Source: PALSA-505 sp963762615 (lineage in GTDB: Bacteria > Actinomycetota > Actinomycetes > Streptosporangiales > Streptosporangiaceae). Taken from it: a stretch of 64,000 nucleotides of DNA. Positions 17,195 through 26,046 of this stretch are shown here, one piece after another. Every line of letters starts with the position of its first letter. Position 1 is the stretch's first letter. The position numbers and the translations under genes are program-made. A model generated the notes under the pieces. That model saw only the letters and a list, made by a program, of their open reading frames with translations, had not been told where the DNA came from and searched no databases. The stretch is taken from assembly GCA_963762615.1 (NCBI GenBank), contig CAVXLG010000020.1:682001-746000 (forward strand), written 5' to 3'.

Positions 17195-18622
17195 GTGCTT
17201 AACCAGCCGTACCCGTACGCACGCCGGGAACTCGCCGAGCCGGACTGGCGGCGCTTCCCCGGCTGGGCGGACGTGCCGGCCGCGGACTGGGAGTCCGCGC
17301 AGTGGCAGCGGGCGCACTGCGTCAAGAACCTGCGCCAGCTCAGCCAGGTGACCGGCCCGGGCCTGTCCGAGGCGTTCTGCGAGGACGTGCTGCGCGACCA
17401 GCGCGAGCGGGCCACCATGTCGATGCTCGTGACGCCGCAGATGCTCAACACCATGGCGGCCGGGATCGCGCCGGGCGACGCGGGCTTCACCGACGCCTTC
17501 CGCGCCGACCCGGTGCGCCGGTACATGATCCCCGCGTTCAGCGACCGGCGGGCGGACTGGCCCTCGCACCCGTACGCCGTCCGGGACTCGCTGCACGAGT
17601 CGGAGATGTGGGCGGTCGAGGGCCTGACCCACCGGTACCCGACCAAGGTGCTCGCCGAGATCCTGCCCACCTGCCCGCAGTACTGCGGCCACTGCACCCG
17701 GATGGACCTGGTCGGGAACCCGACCACCACCACCGGCAAGCACAAGTTCGAGATGGCGCGCCCCGACCGGCTGGGCGCGATGCTCGACTACCTGCGCCGC
17801 ACCCCGCAGGTGCGCGACGTGGTGGTGTCCGGCGGCGACGTGGCCAACATGCCGTGGCCGCGGCTGGAGGAGTTCGTCGGCGCGCTGCTGGACATCGGGA
17901 ACATCCGCGATATCCGGCTGGCCACCAAGGCGCTGATGGGCCTGCCGCAGCACTGGCTGTCCGACGACGTGCGGGCCGGGATGGAGCGGCTGGCGACCAA
18001 GGCGCGCGAGCGCGGGGTGAGCATCGCCATCCACACCCACGTGAACGCGGCGCAGTCGGTGACCCCGCTGGTGGCGCGGGCCGTGCAGGCGATGCTGGAC
18101 ACCGGGATCCGTGACGTGCGCAACCAGGGCGTGCTGCTGCGCGGAGTCAACGACAGCGCGCCCGCGCTGCTTGACCTGTGCTTCGCGCTGCTTGATGAGG
18201 CGAAGGTCATGCCGTACTACTTCTACATGTGCGACATGATCCCGGGCAGCGAGCACTGGCGGCTCACCCTGGCCGAGGCGCAGAGCCTGCAGCACCAGAT
18301 CATGGGCTACCTGCCCGGGTTCGCCACCCCCCGGGTCGTCTGCGACGTGCCCTACGTGGGCAAGCGCTGGGTCAACCAGGTGTCGAGATACGACACCGAG
18401 CTGGGCATCTCCTACTGGACGAAGAACTACCGGACCGCCGTGGAGGCCGACGACCCGGACGCGCTCAGCCGGGAGTACGCCTACTACGATCCGATCTACA
18501 TGCTGCCGGAGCGCGGCCAGGACTGGTGGCGGGCCCGGGCGGCGAACATCGCGGCCGCGAAGACCGCGGCCGCGCCGCCGGCCGAGACCGCCGTCGTCAC
18601 CGCGGCCGCCCCGGCCGGCTGA
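17195..18622 (+). CDS. kamA: Lysine 2,3-aminomutase (radical SAM)
   Basis: The 475-residue radical-SAM/PLP enzyme converts L-lysine to L-beta-lysine. The [4Fe-4S] cluster motif CPQYCGHC has Cys160, Cys164 and Cys167. Family blocks include HRYPTKVLAEILPTCP, VVVSGGDVANMP, IHTHVNAAQSVTPL, VRNQGVLLRGVND and PYYFYMCDMIPGSEHWR. The GTG start at 17195 follows GGAGGAGGCGCC. It is divergent from kdd-kamDE-kal and supplies their substrate. A C-terminal Ala-rich tail of about 25 residues is unlike the clostridial enzyme. EF-P lysylation enzyme EpmB is a relative, but the context argues for catabolic KamA. Confidence 0.93.
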   Translation: MLNQPYPYARRELAEPDWRRFPGWADVPAADWESAQWQRAHCVKNLRQLSQVTGPGLSEAFCEDVLRDQRERATMSMLVTPQMLNTMAAGIAPGDAGFTDAFRADPVRRYMIPAFSDRRADWPSHPYAVRDSLHESEMWAVEGLTHRYPTKVLAEILPTCPQYCGHCTRMDLVGNPTTTTGKHKFEMARPDRLGAMLDYLRRTPQVRDVVVSGGDVANMPWPRLEEFVGALLDIGNIRDIRLATKALMGLPQHWLSDDVRAGMERLATKARERGVSIAIHTHVNAAQSVTPLVARAVQAMLDTGIRDVRNQGVLLRGVNDSAPALLDLCFALLDEAKVMPYYFYMCDMIPGSEHWRLTLAEAQSLQHQIMGYLPGFATPRVVCDVPYVGKRWVNQVSRYDTELGISYWTKNYRTAVEADDPDALSREYAYYDPIYMLPERGQDWWRARAANIAAAKTAAAPPAETAVVTAAAPAG

Positions 18623-18669
18623 CGCCGGCCGGCCGGCTGGCCGGCCCAGCCCCGACGGGAGCGCACCCG

Positions 18670-19608
18670 ATGAGCCACCCTGGCCGCGCAGCGGCGGACG
18701 AGCCGAAGGCCACCTGGCGGGAGCCGGACGTACCTGGGCAGCCGGGCCGCACGGCCGTGATCACCGGGGCCAACTCGGGCATCGGCTTCGAGGCTGCCCG
18801 GGTGCTCGCCGAGCGCGGCGCTGCGGTCGTGCTGGCCTGCCGTGACCTCGGCACGGCGAAGGACGCCGCGGCGCGGATCAGCACCGTCGCGCCGGGGGCC
18901 ACGCTGAGCACCGTCCGGCTGGATCTCGCCTCCCTGGCATCGGTCAGGGAGGCGGCCGCGGAACTGCGTGCGGGCCACGACCGGCTGGACCTGCTGATCA
19001 ACAACGCCGGCCTGATGATGCCGCCGTACGGGCGCACCGAGGACGGGTTCGAGCGGCAGCTCGGCGTCAACCACCTGGGCCACTTCGCGCTCACCGGCCT
19101 GCTGCTGGACCGGATGCTGCCGGTGCCCGGCTCGCGGGTGGTGACGGTGAGCAGCAACGGCCACCGGATGGGGCGGATCGATTTCGGCAACCTGCAGTGG
19201 GAGCACGGGTACCGCCGTGCGGCCGCGTACGGCCGGTCCAAGCTGGCCAACCTGCTGTTCACCTATGAGCTGCAGCGCCGGCTGGCCGCGGCGGGGGCCG
19301 CCACCGCGGCCCTGGCCGCGCACCCCGGCACGTCCAGAACCGCGCTCATCCGGCACCTGCCGGCCTGGATGCGGCTGGCGTCCAACTTCGTGCCGAATCA
19401 GGCCAGCGCGATGGGCGCGCTGCCGACGCTGCGCGCGGCCACCGACCCCGCCGCGGCCGGCGGCGAGTACTACGGCCCCGCCGGGCCCGGCGAGTTCACC
19501 GGCCCCGCCAAGCGGGTCGAGTCCAGCCCGCGCTCGCACGACGCCGAGGTGGCCAGGCGGCTGTGGGAGGAATCGGCCCGGCTGACCGGGGTCAGCTACC
19601 CGGCGTAA
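18670..19608 (+). CDS. Short-chain dehydrogenase/reductase (retinol dehydrogenase-like)
   Basis: The 312-residue NAD(P)-dependent oxidoreductase has TGANSGIGFEAARVL (cofactor loop), NNAGLMMPPYG, VSSNGH and the catalytic YGRSKLANLLFTYEL. This pattern fits the RDH/WW-oxidoreductase-like classical SDR subgroup in bacteria. The substrate is unknown. It starts 47 nt after kamA on the same strand and may be co-transcribed, but the lysine pathway has no obvious step for it. Confidence 0.85.
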   Translation: MSHPGRAAADEPKATWREPDVPGQPGRTAVITGANSGIGFEAARVLAERGAAVVLACRDLGTAKDAAARISTVAPGATLSTVRLDLASLASVREAAAELRAGHDRLDLLINNAGLMMPPYGRTEDGFERQLGVNHLGHFALTGLLLDRMLPVPGSRVVTVSSNGHRMGRIDFGNLQWEHGYRRAAAYGRSKLANLLFTYELQRRLAAAGAATAALAAHPGTSRTALIRHLPAWMRLASNFVPNQASAMGALPTLRAATDPAAAGGEYYGPAGPGEFTGPAKRVESSPRSHDAEVARRLWEESARLTGVSYPA

Positions 19609-19702
19609 CCGGGTGCCCGGCCCCGGTGACCCGGCGCCCGGCCGCCACAATATGTGGATCTCCGCGTTTACACACCGCGATGGCGACCGTAGGTTGCCGT
19701 CC

Positions 19703-20653
19703 ATGCGCTATCTCGCTGAGTTCTACCTCCCGGGCGACGGCGCTGACCTGGCCGGCCTGGCCAGGCGGGCGCGCGCGACCGCGGAGCGGTACGGCCACGC
19801 CGGCCCGGCCGTGCGCTTCGTCAGCGCGATCCATGCGCCCGGGGACGAAAGCTGCTTCGCCATCTATGATGCCGACTTCCCGGCGGCGGTCACCGTGGCC
19901 GGATCGCTGGCCGGGATCGTGTTCGACCGGGTTGTCGAGGTCGCCACCCAGGACGCGGATGCTGCGGGCGACGAGGCCGGGTACCCTCGACGGGTGGCCC
20001 GTAGCAGCGAACAATTCAGCCCGGAACTGCACGCTTACCTGGTGGCGCACAGCAGCCCCGTGGACCAGGTGCTGGCCTCGCTGGCCGAGGAGACCCTGCG
20101 GCTCTACCCGGACGCGGCCGGCATGCAGATCGGCCCGGAGCAGGGCACCTTCATGACCCTCCTCACCCGTATCGGCGGAGCCCGCCGCGGCATCGAGGTC
20201 GGCACCTTCACCGGCTACTCCTCGATCTGCATCGCCCGCGGCCTGGCCGACGGCGGCCGGCTGACCTGCTGCGACGTCAGCGAGGAGTGGACGTCGCTCG
20301 CGCGCGCCTACTGGGACAAGGCCGGCCTGGCCGACCGGATCGAACTGCGGCTGGGCGCCGCGCTCGGCACGCTGCGCGCGCTGCCCGCCGAGGCCGCGTT
20401 CGACATCGCGTTCATCGACGCGGACAAGGTCGGGTACATCGGCTACTGGGACGAGATCGTGCCCAGGATGCGGCCGGGCGGCACCGTCCTGGTGGACAAC
20501 ACGTTCTCCCACGGACGGGTGATCGATGAGGCCAACCAGGACGCCGTCGTGCAGGCGATCAGGGACTTCAACGATCACGCGGTCGCCGACGACCGGGTGG
20601 ACCTGGTGATGCTGCCCGTCGGCGACGGCCTGACCCTGGCCCGCAGGAAGTAG
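19703..20653 (+). CDS. O-methyltransferase with N-terminal DUF4242/SCO4226-like domain (one frame)
   Basis: Residues 1-85 (MRYLAEFYLPGDGADLAGLA … VRFVSAIHAPGDESCFAIYD) resemble the small nickel-binding SCO4226/DUF4242 ferredoxin-like fold. Residues 98-316 are a CCoAOMT-type class I O-methyltransferase: GIEVGTFTGYSSICIARGL, IDADKVGYIGYWDEI and GGTVLVDNTF. Both parts share one uninterrupted frame. A GTG at 19994 opens the usual O-methyltransferase N-terminus (ARSSEQFSPELHAYLV), so the two could be separate proteins joined by loss of a stop or could start internally. The next methyltransferase follows by 11 nt. Confidence 0.75.
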   Translation: MRYLAEFYLPGDGADLAGLARRARATAERYGHAGPAVRFVSAIHAPGDESCFAIYDADFPAAVTVAGSLAGIVFDRVVEVATQDADAAGDEAGYPRRVARSSEQFSPELHAYLVAHSSPVDQVLASLAEETLRLYPDAAGMQIGPEQGTFMTLLTRIGGARRGIEVGTFTGYSSICIARGLADGGRLTCCDVSEEWTSLARAYWDKAGLADRIELRLGAALGTLRALPAEAAFDIAFIDADKVGYIGYWDEIVPRMRPGGTVLVDNTFSHGRVIDEANQDAVVQAIRDFNDHAVADDRVDLVMLPVGDGLTLARRK

Positions 20654-20664
20654 CGGCGGCCGTC

Positions 20665-21351
20665 GTGACGACGGACCGGACGGGCGGCAACGCGGGCAGC
20701 GGTCCCGGGGAGATCACCCCGGACGGCTGCGCGGTCGAGTTCTACGCGCTGCTGCCCGCGATGGGCGAAGCGCCGATCGTGCACGCGGCCGTGCCGCCGG
20801 GCGCGTCGATCCTCGAGCTGGGCTGCGGCACCGGCCGGATCCTGCGCCCGCTGGCCGAGCTCGGGCACCCGGTGCTCGGCGTGGACGAGTCGGCGGGCAT
20901 GCTCGCCCGGGCCGCCGGCCTGCCCACGGTGTGCTCGCCCATCGAGACGCTCCGGCTGGACCGCACGTTCGGCGCCGTCCTGCTGGCCAGTACGATGATC
21001 AACACCGACCCGGTCCAGCGGCGCGCGTTCCTGGCCACCTGCGGCAGGCACGTCGGCCCCGGCGGCGTCGTCGTGATCCAGCAGACCGCGCCCCGCTGGT
21101 TCGCCGAGGGCGACCCGTCAGAGCGGGAGGTGGCAGGGATCAGGCGGGTGGTCCGCTCGGCGCGCCGGTCCGGGCCGCAGATGGACGTGCTGGTGGAATA
21201 CCACGTCGGCGACCGGACCTGGACGCACGCGTTCAGCGCGCACGAGATCAGCGAGCAGGAGCTCGCGGCTGACCTCGGTTCGGCCGGCCTGGAGTTCGGC
21301 CGGTGGCTCACCGGCGATCATTCCTGGCTCACCGCCGTCCCGGCCCGCTAG
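20665..21351 (+). CDS. Class I SAM-dependent methyltransferase
   Basis: The 228-residue protein has the SAM motif ILELGCGTGRILRPLAELG, the acidic loop LGVDESAGML and GPGGVVVIQQTAPRWF after strand 4. It belongs to the methyltransferase type 11/25 group; the substrate is unknown. The GTG start is 11 nt downstream of the O-methyltransferase stop, so the two are likely co-transcribed. Confidence 0.8.
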   Translation: MTTDRTGGNAGSGPGEITPDGCAVEFYALLPAMGEAPIVHAAVPPGASILELGCGTGRILRPLAELGHPVLGVDESAGMLARAAGLPTVCSPIETLRLDRTFGAVLLASTMINTDPVQRRAFLATCGRHVGPGGVVVIQQTAPRWFAEGDPSEREVAGIRRVVRSARRSGPQMDVLVEYHVGDRTWTHAFSAHEISEQELAADLGSAGLEFGRWLTGDHSWLTAVPAR

Positions 21352-21451
21352 CCGGCCACGCCCGCGCCGTCGGCCAGCGGAAACGCCCGGACAACGGGCC
21401 GGCGGCTGGCACCATGGACCTGCTGGCCTGCTGTCAGGGAGATGGGAGCCG

Positions 21452-22318
21452 ATGGGCGCGCCAACCGATCCGGTCTATCTGCGCGTGCTCGCAGACCTGC
21501 GCGCGCAGATTCTCGGCGGCGTCCTGCCCCCCGGAGCCAGGGTGCCCTCGCGCAACGCGATCATGGCCAGGTACGGGGTCGGCGAGACGGCGGCCAAGCA
21601 CGCGCTGCACGTGCTCGCGGCCGAGGGACTGATCGAGGCCAGGGCCGGGTCAGGGTCCTACGTGCGCAGGACGCCGGCCACCCGGACGCTGGAGCACGAC
21701 CGGCTGCACTTCCCCGGCTCGCCGTTCGGGCTGGCCGGGCCGGCGGCCACCGCGGACGCGGCGGGCCGGGAGCAGGCCGGCCATCCGGCGCAGGCCAACG
21801 GGGAGGCGGTCCGGCTCGCGTGGGAGCATCACGCCGAGCGCGGTCCGGCGCCGGCCTCCGTGGCGCGGCGGCTGGGCCTGGGACCCGGCGATGACCTGGT
21901 GATGCGCACCAGGTACCTGCTCACCGCCGACGGGGCGCCGGTCCAGCTGGCTACCAGCTACGAGCCCACCGCTATCACCGCGGGCACGCCGGTCCTGCTG
22001 CCCGAGCAGGGGCAGTTCGCCGGCCAGGGGGTGATCGCCCGGATGCGCGTCATCGGCATCGAGGTAGACCAGGTCACCGAAGAGATAGCGGTCCGGCCTT
22101 CGCAGCCGGCCGAGGCCGCCGCGCTGGCCATCGCGCCGGGGGCGGCGGTGATCTGCGTCGAGCGGGCGCACCTGGCCGGGGACCGCACCGTCGAGGTCAG
22201 CGACATCGTGATCCCGGCCGACCAGTACCGGCTCAGGTACCGGATCCCGGTGACGCGCGCGGGGTGGTCCCGTCCGGCGCCGTCCCCGGCCGGCGCCGGG
22301 GCCGCCGGACCGCGCTGA
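21452..22318 (+). CDS. GntR/HutC family transcriptional regulator
   Basis: The 288-residue protein has an N-terminal winged helix-turn-helix (YLRVLADLRAQILGGVLPPG, VPSRNAIMARYGVGETAAKH) and a C-terminal UTRA ligand domain (VMRTRYLLTADGAPVQLATSY … AEAAALAIAPGAAVICVERA). HutC-type regulators usually bind small metabolites and repress neighbouring genes. It is 37 nt upstream of the alpha/beta hydrolase and probably controls that unit. The effector cannot be inferred. Confidence 0.9.
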   Translation: MGAPTDPVYLRVLADLRAQILGGVLPPGARVPSRNAIMARYGVGETAAKHALHVLAAEGLIEARAGSGSYVRRTPATRTLEHDRLHFPGSPFGLAGPAATADAAGREQAGHPAQANGEAVRLAWEHHAERGPAPASVARRLGLGPGDDLVMRTRYLLTADGAPVQLATSYEPTAITAGTPVLLPEQGQFAGQGVIARMRVIGIEVDQVTEEIAVRPSQPAEAAALAIAPGAAVICVERAHLAGDRTVEVSDIVIPADQYRLRYRIPVTRAGWSRPAPSPAGAGAAGPR

Positions 22319-22355
22319 TCACCGAGCCCGCGAGAGCCGAACCGGAGGAACCCCG

Positions 22356-23453
22356 TTGAGCACTGGGCAAGACGAGCGGGTGGCCGCGGCCCTCGCCCAC
22401 TGGGCGCCGCGGTTCGTGGCCAACGGCACCGACTACCCGGACTTCCAGGCCACGCTGGGCCGGATCACCCGGTGGGATGACTGGTGCCGCGAGTGGGGCC
22501 GGACCGCCGCCGGGTACGAGCAGCTGGCGCGGCAGGCCGAGGCCGCCGGCCACCCGGTCACCGCGGGCGGCGCCTGGCGCCGGGCGGCGCTGTGCTGGCA
22601 CTGGGGCAAGTACGTCTTCGTCGATCACCCGGACGAGCAGCGCGCGGCGCACGAGCGGACGGTGCAGTGCTACCGCAACGGGGCGCGGACGCTCACCCCG
22701 CCGGCCGAGCGGGTGGAAATCCCGTACGCGGTGCGTCGCGCCGGAGGCGCGCCGACAAGCACTGCGCTGGCCGGCTATCTCCGGGTGCCCGCGGCCGGCT
22801 CGCCGCCGCCGGTGGTGATCATGGTGCCCGGGCTCGACTCGGTGAAGGAGGAACTGCAGGCCACCGCGGACTACTTCGGCCAGCGCGGGCTCGCCACGCT
22901 GGCCATCGACGGCCCGGGCCAGGGCGAGGCAGAGTACCAGCTGCCGATCGAGCCCGCGTACGAGCGGGTGGCCGCCGCGGTCGCGGACTTCCTGGCCGGC
23001 CGCCGGGACATCGACCCGGGCCGGATCGGGCTGATGGGCGTCAGCCTGGGCGGCTACTACGCGGCCCGCTGCGCCGCCTACGAGCCCCGGCTACGGGCGG
23101 CGGTGGCGCTGGCCGGGCCCTACCGGTTCGACCTGGACTGGGACACCCGGCCGCCGCAGAGCCGGGCGACCTTCCAGCGCCGGTCAGGGGCGGCCAGCCC
23201 GCAGGAGGCCAGGCGGCTGGCGGCCGCGCTCACCCTGGAGCAGGCCGCGGCCAAGATCACCATCCCGCTGCTGGTCGTGCACGGGCGGCTGGACCGGATG
23301 GTGCTGCCGGAGCAGGCGGAGCGGCTGGCCGCCGAGGCGCCCGGCGCGGAACTGGCCATGTACGCCGAGGGCAATCACGGCATCACGAACCAGCCGTTCG
23401 AGTCTCGGTCGATGATGGCGGACTGGCTGGCTGGCCATCTGGGACAGGACTGA
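22356..23453 (+). CDS. Alpha/beta hydrolase, dihydroxypseudooxynicotine hydrolase/FrsA-like
   Basis: The 365-residue protein has an N-terminal helical cap (residues 1-120) and a hydrolase core with nucleophile Ser in GLMGVSLGGYYAARCA, Asp in VVHGRLDRMVLP and His in EGNHGITN. The cap plus GLDSVKEEL resembles carbon-carbon hydrolases of the 2,6-dihydroxypseudooxynicotine hydrolase family. It uses a TTG start at 22356 behind GGAGGAACCCCG. The last 71 nt overlap the convergent livF gene. It lies downstream of a GntR regulator. Confidence 0.85.
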   Translation: MSTGQDERVAAALAHWAPRFVANGTDYPDFQATLGRITRWDDWCREWGRTAAGYEQLARQAEAAGHPVTAGGAWRRAALCWHWGKYVFVDHPDEQRAAHERTVQCYRNGARTLTPPAERVEIPYAVRRAGGAPTSTALAGYLRVPAAGSPPPVVIMVPGLDSVKEELQATADYFGQRGLATLAIDGPGQGEAEYQLPIEPAYERVAAAVADFLAGRRDIDPGRIGLMGVSLGGYYAARCAAYEPRLRAAVALAGPYRFDLDWDTRPPQSRATFQRRSGAASPQEARRLAAALTLEQAAAKITIPLLVVHGRLDRMVLPEQAERLAAEAPGAELAMYAEGNHGITNQPFESRSMMADWLAGHLGQD

Positions 23454-24234
23454 CGTTCCCGGCCGCCGCGGAACCGCCCGGCACCGCGCCGCCCAGGTAG
23501 AGCGCGCCGATCTCGGGATGCTCCAGGACCTCCCGGCCGGTACCGGACAGCCGAACCCGGCCGTTCTCCAGCACCAGCCCGTGAGTGGACAGCCGGAGCC
23601 CGGCCCGCGCGTTCTGCTCGACCAGCAGGATCGTCTTGCCCCGCGCGTTCATCATCGCGATGGCGGCGAAGACGGACTTGAGCACCTTCGGCGCCAGGCC
23701 CATGGACGGCTCGTCCAGGATGACCACGGCGGGGTCCAGCATCAGGCAGCGGGCGAATTCCACCAGCCGCTGCTGGCCGCCGGACAGGCTGCCCGCCTTC
23801 TTCCCCAGCCAGTCGGTGACCTGCGGGAAGGTCTCCAGGACCCCGTCCAGCCGCTGGGCGGCCAGCCGCCGGTCGCGCAGGATGTACCCGCCGAGGGTGA
23901 TGTTGTCCCGCACCGTCATGTCACGGAACAGGCTGTGGTTCTGGGGTACCTGCACCACGCCCATCTTCAGGATCTTGCGCGGGCTCTTGCCGGTCAGCTC
24001 CTCGCCGTGCAGGGTGATCCGGCCGGCTCGCGGCCGGAGCAGGCCGCTGATCGCGGCGAGCAGGGTGGATTTCCCCGCCCCGTTCGGGCCGACCACGCAG
24101 GTGATCCCGCCCTCGGCCACGGTGAGGGACACCCCGCGCAGCACGTCGCTGCCGCCGTAGCCGACCGCCAGGTCAGCAACGACGAGGGCCCGGTCCCTCT
24201 CGTCAGGCGGGCACGATGTCACTGTCACCGTCAT
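23383..24234 (-). CDS. livF: Branched-chain amino acid-type ABC transporter ATPase LivF
   Basis: The 283-residue ATPase has VVGPNGAGKSTLLAA (Walker A), SLSGGQQRLVEFARCL (signature), VVILDEPSMGL (Walker B) and ILLVEQNARAGLRLS, the last typical of LivF. A roughly 30-residue Ser/Pro/Thr tail extends past the family end, and its coding sequence overlaps the convergent hydrolase gene. The 5' end overlaps livG by 32 nt. Together with LivG it powers import through LivHM. Confidence 0.9.
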   Translation of the reverse strand: MTVTVTSCPPDERDRALVVADLAVGYGGSDVLRGVSLTVAEGGITCVVGPNGAGKSTLLAAISGLLRPRAGRITLHGEELTGKSPRKILKMGVVQVPQNHSLFRDMTVRDNITLGGYILRDRRLAAQRLDGVLETFPQVTDWLGKKAGSLSGGQQRLVEFARCLMLDPAVVILDEPSMGLAPKVLKSVFAAIAMMNARGKTILLVEQNARAGLRLSTHGLVLENGRVRLSGTGREVLEHPEIGALYLGGAVPGGSAAAGNVSPVPDGQPASPPSSTETRTAGS

Positions 24235-25000
24235 CCGTTCCGAGGTAAGCGTCGAGCACCCGGTGGTCGGTGCGGATCACCGCGGGCGGTCCGGCCACGA
24301 CCGGCGTGCCGTTGTCGATGACCGTCACCCGGTCGCACAGGCCCATCACGAACTCCATGTTGTGCTCGACGATCAGGAACGTGGTTCCCCCCTGGTTCAG
24401 ATCCCGGATCCGGTCGGTGATCGTGCCGATCAGGGTGGGGTTCACCCCGGCCGGCTCGTCCAGCAGCACGATCGCCGGGTCGGCGATCAGCACGTAGGAC
24501 AGCTCCAGCAGCTTGCGCTGCCCGTACGACAGCGTGCCGGCCAGGGCGTCGGCGTGGTGCGCGATCCCGGTGAACTCGAGCAGCTCCATGGCGCGCCGCC
24601 GGGTAGCCGGGCCGCCGGCCCGGGCCAGCCGGTTGCGCAGGCCGCCGGGGCCCCGCCGGGAACCGTTCGGAAGCCGGTCGTGATGCCCGGCCGCGACGAT
24701 CATGTTCTCCATCACGGTGAGCCGCGGGAAGACCCGGGTCAGCTGGAAGGTGCGGCCGATGCCGGAGCGGAACACGCGGTCCGGCGGCGCGTTCGTGATG
24801 TCGGCGTCACGGAGGTAGACCCGGCCGCGGTCCACCCGCTCGTAGCCGCTGATCACGTTGAACAGCGTGGTCTTGCCCGAGCCGTTCGGGCCGATCAGGC
24901 CAGCGATGCTGCCCTCGTCGACCTCGACCGTGCAGTCGGTCAGTGCGTGCACGCCGCCGAACGTCTTGGACACGTCCAGGGTTCGCAGCAATGCGCTCAC
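24203..25000 (-). CDS. livG: Branched-chain amino acid-type ABC transporter ATPase LivG
   Basis: The 265-residue ATPase carries LIGPNGSGKTTLFNVISGY (Walker A with the LivG-typical NVISG), GIGRTFQLTRVF, TLSYGQRKLLELSYVL (signature) and IVLLDEPAGVNP (Walker B). GTG 25000 overlaps the livM stop. The linker around residues 110-130 is longer than usual. Confidence 0.92.
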   Translation of the reverse strand: MSALLRTLDVSKTFGGVHALTDCTVEVDEGSIAGLIGPNGSGKTTLFNVISGYERVDRGRVYLRDADITNAPPDRVFRSGIGRTFQLTRVFPRLTVMENMIVAAGHHDRLPNGSRRGPGGLRNRLARAGGPATRRRAMELLEFTGIAHHADALAGTLSYGQRKLLELSYVLIADPAIVLLDEPAGVNPTLIGTITDRIRDLNQGGTTFLIVEHNMEFVMGLCDRVTVIDNGTPVVAGPPAVIRTDHRVLDAYLGTDDGDSDIVPA

Positions 25001-26046
25001 CCCGCACCGCCCGGCCCGGCGCCGACGGTTGCCTGCCTGGCCGCCTCACCCGGCACCGGCTCCGCCCCGGCTCGCCGCCGGGCCAGCCACGCTCGCCCGG
25101 CGGTGAGCCAGTCGTGCGCGCTCGGGACGAGGCCGCGCGGCAGGAACAGGATCACCACCAGGAACAGCCCGCCGAGCAGGATCTCCGACAGGTAGCCGTT
25201 GGTGAACTGCAGGGTCAGCTGCTGCTGCAGCGGTTCCAGGATGAGCGCGCCCAGCACCGGCCCGGCCAGCGTGCCGAACCCGCCGAGGAACGCCATCAGC
25301 GCAACGGTCAGGTCGAAGATGGGATCGAACACCGTCTCCGGCAGGGCCTGCCCGATGAAGTAGAACCAGAGGCCGCCGACGACGCCGGTGACGAAGCCCG
25401 AGATCACGAAGGCGGTGAGCTTGGTCCGCATCGGCCTGACGCCCAGGCCGCGGGCGCGGTCCTCGTCGTCCCTGATGGCCCGCAGCTGGAGCCCGAATTT
25501 CGACCGGCGGATCTGCCAGGACCAGCCGATCGCCAGCACCGCGATGATCAGGCCCGCGTAGTAGAAAGGATTGTTGTAGGTGGCCGGATCCCATTGCAGG
25601 AAGGGTGCCGACACGCCCTGGTTGCCCTGGGTGAAGGCCAGGTTGAAGGCCAGCAGCTGGAAGATGAAGAAGATCGCGATCGTGACGACCACGAACGTGT
25701 GCCGCCGCACCCGCAGCGCGACCAGGCCGAACGGGACTGCCACGGCGGCCGCGGCCAGCCCGGCCAGCGGCAGGGTGGCGAAGATCACGTCTCCGGTCAG
25801 GTGCTGGTGCCAGGCCAGCAGCCCGACGGCGTAGGCTCCGGTGCCGAAGAAGACCGCGTGCCCGAGGGAGACGTAGCCGGTGTTGCCGGAGAACATGCTC
25901 CAGCCGGTGACAGCGGCCACGTAGATGAGCGTGTTGATGGCGAACGTGGTGTCCACGGCGCTGGTGTCCACCAGCGGGAACAAGACGGCGACGGCCAGCA
26001 GCACGCCGAGCGCGGGCACCCGCCAGTGCCGGGCCAGGGTCCTCAC
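24997..26046 (-). CDS. livM: Branched-chain amino acid-type ABC transporter permease LivM
   Basis: The 349-residue protein has 8-10 hydrophobic segments and the LivM block LRAIRDDEDRARGLGVRPMR (the EAA-like cytoplasmic loop) followed by KLTAFVISGFVTGVVGGLWF. The GTG start overlaps the livH stop by 4 nt. It ends in an Ala/Gly/Pro tail. It pairs with LivH to form the membrane channel. Confidence 0.92.
   Translation of the reverse strand: MRTLARHWRVPALGVLLAVAVLFPLVDTSAVDTTFAINTLIYVAAVTGWSMFSGNTGYVSLGHAVFFGTGAYAVGLLAWHQHLTGDVIFATLPLAGLAAAAVAVPFGLVALRVRRHTFVVVTIAIFFIFQLLAFNLAFTQGNQGVSAPFLQWDPATYNNPFYYAGLIIAVLAIGWSWQIRRSKFGLQLRAIRDDEDRARGLGVRPMRTKLTAFVISGFVTGVVGGLWFYFIGQALPETVFDPIFDLTVALMAFLGGFGTLAGPVLGALILEPLQQQLTLQFTNGYLSEILLGGLFLVVILFLPRGLVPSAHDWLTAGRAWLARRRAGAEPVPGEAARQATVGAGPGGAG

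Noticed and set aside
17195..18622. KamA as EpmB (EF-P lysine aminomutase) or PylB
   Set aside because: Full catabolic KamA length and motifs, and divergent linkage to kdd-kamDE-kal; no epmA or pyl genes nearby.
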